This document shows, in pieces, positions 60,441 to 62,140 of a stretch of DNA of 62,140 bases. The translations under genes and the position numbers were made by a program. A model generated the notes under the pieces. It searched no databases, had not been told where the DNA came from, and saw nothing but the letters and a program-made list of their open reading frames with translations. Every line of letters starts with the position of its first letter. Position 1 is the first letter of the stretch. Source of the stretch: an uncultured Bacilli bacterium (GTDB lineage: Bacteria; Bacillota_I; Bacilli_A; RF39; UBA660); contig CAKPCJ010000004.1 of the NCBI GenBank assembly GCA_934141575.1, positions 1 to 62,140 on the forward strand, written 5' to 3'.

Positions 60441-60996
60441 AATATCCTTTATTTTTATAATATTCATATAATTCTTTAAAACGCTCGAAATGAACGACTT
60501 CCCTTTGACGTAAAAATGATAGAACAGAAACAACATCTTGATCAGTTGTTAAATTCATAAGATTTTCATAAACAGCTCTAGCTTTTTGCTCGGCAGCCAT
60601 ATCTTCTTGAATATCCGCAATTACATCTCCAAGTGAATTAATATAAGTTGCGGTAAAAGGAACGCCAGAAGCATTAACTGGGAATATTGCCTTTCCAAAT
60701 GCAGCATAGTAATCATCTAATCCTGCAGCCTTAATTTCATCTATACTAGCATCTTTCATTAACTGATATGCCATAGTAGCAATCATTTCACAGTGACCTA
60801 ATTCTTCAGAACCAATATCTGAGAGTAAAGCTCTACCCCTATCATCAGGCATAGAGAAGCGTTGTACTAAATAACGTAAAGATGCAGCTAATTCACCATT
60901 TCCTCCTCCTAATTGCTCTAACAATAATTTTGCCATCCTCAAATCTTTTTTCTTTATATTAATTGGGTACTCAAGTCTTTTAATATATTTCCACAT
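60439..60996 (-). CDS. cotJC: Spore coat protein CotJC (manganese catalase family)
   Basis: Coat-associated protein of 185 aa with a ferritin-like Mn-catalase fold. It opens with MWKYIKRLEYPINIKKKDLRMAK. Two E-x-x-H-type iron/manganese helices are seen in SLRYLVQRF...GSEELGHCEMIATM and EDMAAEQKARAVYENLM...REVVHFERFKE. The name comes from B. subtilis, where cotJABC is sigma-E dependent and produced in the mother cell. It starts one base after the stop of the upstream cotJ gene, so it is co-translated. Catalase activity is not proven for CotJC. Confidence 0.95.
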   Translation of the reverse strand: MWKYIKRLEYPINIKKKDLRMAKLLLEQLGGGNGELAASLRYLVQRFSMPDDRGRALLSDIGSEELGHCEMIATMAYQLMKDASIDEIKAAGLDDYYAAFGKAIFPVNASGVPFTATYINSLGDVIADIQEDMAAEQKARAVYENLMNLTTDQDVVSVLSFLRQREVVHFERFKELYEYYKNKGY

Positions 60997-61475
60997 TATT
61001 TATTTCCCTCCCAAGGCCATAAGCTTTCATTCCAACTCCATGGATAAGAATTTAGAGTCTTGCTTGATAAATCAATAGGTCCATACTTGCTTTCATAATC
61101 GCTTAAAAGCCTATTGTATTCATTCTCATATTTATTATAAAGAGATATCATTTCTTTATTATCAGGATGTACATCAAGATATAAATTTAAATCCGTAGTA
61201 GCAAACCCCAACGCCATCAAATTATATAAGTCTTTTTCTTGATTGTTTTTGGGGTTTAATGGAAAAGGTTCCTCTTTAAAATATGGACTATATAAATTTT
61301 TAAACATATTTCCTCTTAATAGACCTTCATATGGAGAATATAAAGCAGGGGCATTAGTATTTTTATAATTTAAGTATTTATTTTGTTGATTACTTATTTG
61401 ATTATTATTTAACATCATATTAGAACCATTATATGGTAATGATGAGTTGTAATACACGAAATCATCGTTGTACAT
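60996..61475 (-). CDS. cotJB: Fused CotJA-CotJB-like spore coat protein
   Basis: A 159-residue protein. The C-terminal ~90 residues match CotJB: LGFATTDLNLYLDVHPDNKEMISLYNKY, YESKYGPIDL, and the Trp-rich end WSWNESLWPWE. Upstream of it, APALYSPYEGLLRGNMFKNLYSPYF resembles the core of CotJA (P-x-x-L-x-x-GT-x-F-x-x-LY-x-PY). The first ~45 residues are Asn/Gln/Tyr-rich and probably disordered. In B. subtilis CotJA and CotJB are separate genes before cotJC, so this looks like a fusion. The ATG follows AAGGAAGGA, ~20 bp from a sporulation-type promoter. Confidence 0.85.
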   Translation of the reverse strand: MYNDDFVYYNSSLPYNGSNMMLNNNQISNQQNKYLNYKNTNAPALYSPYEGLLRGNMFKNLYSPYFKEEPFPLNPKNNQEKDLYNLMALGFATTDLNLYLDVHPDNKEMISLYNKYENEYNRLLSDYESKYGPIDLSSKTLNSYPWSWNESLWPWEGNK

Positions 61476-61495
61476 AAAATTCCTTCCTTTCTGTA

Positions 61496-61523
61496 TATTG
61501 TATGATATATAAAATGATGGCGT
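61496..61523 (-). promoter_or_regulatory. Sporulation sigma (SigK/SigE-type) promoter of the cotJ operon
   Basis: On the minus strand AC, 17 bp, then CATACAATA. This fits the sigma-K pattern AC-N16/17-CATAnnnTA, and CATACAAT is also the sigma-E -10. The expected start lies ~14 nt from the ATG, leaving room for the ribosome site. Confidence 0.6.
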
Positions 61524-61599
61524 AGTAATAATGCCTAATTTATAAAAAAGACTTGAAATTATTGTATAAATTTGATAGAATACAAATTGCAGTGATTAT

Positions 61600-61676
61600 G
61601 GCGGTTATGGTGAAGTGGTTAACACGCTGGATTGTGGCTCCAGTATGCGTGGGTTCGATCCCCACTAATCGCCCCA
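61600..61676 (+). tRNA. tRNA-His (GUG)
   Basis: A full cloverleaf with an encoded G at -1 opposite C73. The acceptor stem is gcggtta with taatcgc, the anticodon stem ctgga with tccag holds ttGTGgc, and the T arm is gtgggttcgatccccac. CCA is encoded at 61674-61676. The G-1:C73 pair and GTG anticodon identify histidine. A terminator follows ~40 nt downstream. Confidence 0.97.
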
Positions 61677-61717
61677 TAAGATAAAATCGTCGCACCAATG
61701 TGACGTTAATAATTAAG

Positions 61718-61744
61718 TCAACTAGTAATAGTTGATTTTTTTGT
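61718..61744 (+). terminator. Intrinsic terminator after tRNA-His
   Basis: tcaact and agttga pair around agtaat, followed by nine T. A further small hairpin lies at 61688-61704. Confidence 0.85.
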
Positions 61745-61774
61745 TTGTTATTGCAAAGAAAAGCGCGATATAAT
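61745..61774 (+). promoter_or_regulatory. Promoter ahead of the structured RNA candidate
   Basis: TTGTTA at 61745-61750 and TATAAT at 61769-61774 have 18 bp spacing and predict a start near 61780. It directs transcription into a region without a supportable gene. Confidence 0.5.
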
Positions 61775-61779
61775 TAAGA

Positions 61780-61945
61780 GTAAAATCTCTATTGCTGATT
61801 AGCAAAGAGTTAACTTAGAGTTTGTATATCCTTTTAAAGGATTAAATGTCATGCTTGTGGAAGAATAATGAAATGTAAAGTCCTGGATGCAAGAAAAAAT
61901 ATATGTATTACAATCGTGAGAAATGACATTTAAACTATCATGAAG
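61780..61945 (+). ncRNA. Candidate structured noncoding RNA
   Basis: From 61677 to 62046 no gene of normal size exists. Downstream of the promoter, three helices can form. One is ctct-ttgct with agcaa-agag (61787-61809). A second is atcctt/aaggat (61828-61842). The third is an 11-bp perfect pairing of ttaaatgtcat (61842-61852) with atgacatttaa (61923-61933) that closes a ~70-nt domain. No Rfam family was recognised (not tmRNA, RNase P or SRP RNA). The 3' end is uncertain; the next hairpin, at 62006, mainly serves the opposite gene. A 21-codon frame (61868-61933) with GGAAG upstream lies in the domain. Confidence 0.4.
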
Positions 61946-61999
61946 GTAAAATTGAATATTTAAAATTTCAAAATACTACACTTAAAAATGTATATCTAA

Positions 62000-62035
62000 A
62001 AATAATAAAGACAATGCCAACAAGCATTGCCTTTA
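62000..62035 (-). terminator. Terminator of the minus-strand gene entering from the right
   Basis: taaagacaatgc and gcattgccttta pair with one mismatch around a 6-nt loop. A T-rich run follows on the minus strand, 11 bp after the stop at 62047. Confidence 0.7.
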
Positions 62036-62046
62036 TTAGATTACAA

Positions 62047-62140
62047 TTAATTAAAATTTTTCTTACAATATTTATTATATACTAACATTTGTAGTAATAT
62101 ACTAAATGATAAAATTGCAGCAACTATTCTTAAATTATTT
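62047..62140 (-). CDS. C-terminal end of a membrane protein (5' truncated by window edge)
   Basis: On the minus strand the frame is open from the window edge and ends at 62047, giving ~30 residues: NNLRIVAAILSFSILLQM, then LVYNKYCKKNFN. This is one membrane span followed by a basic tail, so it is probably the C-terminus of a small integral membrane protein. A terminator follows. No family can be assigned from so short a piece. Confidence 0.5.
   Translation of the reverse strand, partial: NNLRIVAAILSFSILLQMLVYNKYCKKNFN

Noticed and set aside
61780..62005. Identification of the RNA candidate as 6S RNA
   Set aside because: The long central bubble and closing-stem pattern of 6S RNA could not be traced; only a promoter and separate helices are supported.
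1..62140. CRISPR arrays, insertion sequences, prophage or integrative elements
   Set aside because: No regularly spaced repeats, transposase, integrase or phage structural genes were seen; the holin-superfamily protein at 35501 is the chromosomal YvlD type.
1..62140. Recoded UGA (Mollicutes genetic code)
   Set aside because: TGA is used as a normal stop (for example at 8698-8700 and 9752-9754) and conserved tryptophans are TGG, so the standard code applies.

Overview
The window is about 62 kb of very AT-rich, gene-dense DNA using the standard genetic code, with short intergenic gaps and shine-dalgarno sequences that are often GGTGAT or GGAGG. It looks like the chromosome of an uncultured endospore-forming Firmicute of the Bacilli/Erysipelotrichia/RF39-like kind. 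Endospore genes are scattered throughout: spoIID, a spoIIQ-like LytM gene, spoIIID, yabG, veg, spo0A and a cotJ operon. Several gene orders are those of Bacillus: fba-murA-rpmE, ywzB-spoIID-spoIIQ-spoIIID-mbl, ksgA-yabG-veg, rpsF-ssb-rpsR-rplI-dnaB-walJ-rlmH and lgt-trxB. The taxon is inferred from gene content and cannot be fixed more precisely from the sequence alone. I see no insertion sequence, prophage, CRISPR array or rRNA.

Layout. 1-318: tail of a surface protein with an NPPTG sorting-type end. 401-7338: central metabolism, wall synthesis and sporulation (class II aldolase, MurA, SGNH hydrolase, L31, RpiB, DUF1146, SpoIID, SpoIIQ-like, SpoIIID, Mbl). 7545-10392: an ABC exporter-type operon with one permease gene apparently split by a frameshift. 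10412-14013: a racemase plus ATP-grasp ligase pair resembling D-aspartate ligase, next to TagO. 14087-16930: a complete Agr quorum-sensing system in which agrA-agrC converge on agrB-agrD; agrD encodes a 43-residue prepeptide. 17210-20305: cold-shock protein and FtsE-FtsX with its M23 hydrolase. 20355-27857: KsgA, YabG, Veg, then the S6-SSB-S18 and L9-DnaB operons, a LysM-G5-M23 hydrolase, WalJ and RlmH. 27922-33046: AGCS symporter, U32 protein, an acidic membrane protein, PduL and DUF1450. 33172-37608: Spo0A with tandem 0A boxes, phosphoglycerate mutase, a YvlD-like protein, Lgt and TrxB. 37641-39737 (minus): DHH phosphoesterase and RodA. 39810-46488: small proteins, an EIIB-like protein without its cysteine, a KinB-like kinase, an M29 peptidase, a trypsin-like protease and a UvrD-type helicase with a membrane anchor. 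46524-56717: mostly minus strand, with QueH, a Ca2+ P-type ATPase, a ZIP transporter, DUF421, two large orphans and a DnaQ-type exonuclease. 56828-61475: CIRCE-controlled ClpB lacking its N-domain, a GT4 enzyme and the cotJ operon with a fused CotJA-CotJB. 61600-62140: tRNA-His, a promoter-driven structured RNA candidate and the tail of a membrane protein.

How it fits together. The main theme is the envelope and its remodelling. Precursor, teichoic-acid and lipoprotein enzymes (MurA, TagO, Lgt), elongation factors (Mbl, RodA) and division hydrolases (FtsEX plus M23) sit among sporulation hydrolases and coat proteins. Control inputs visible here are Agr quorum sensing, Spo0A, a KinB-like kinase, HrcA/CIRCE and several leader or start-site inverted repeats.
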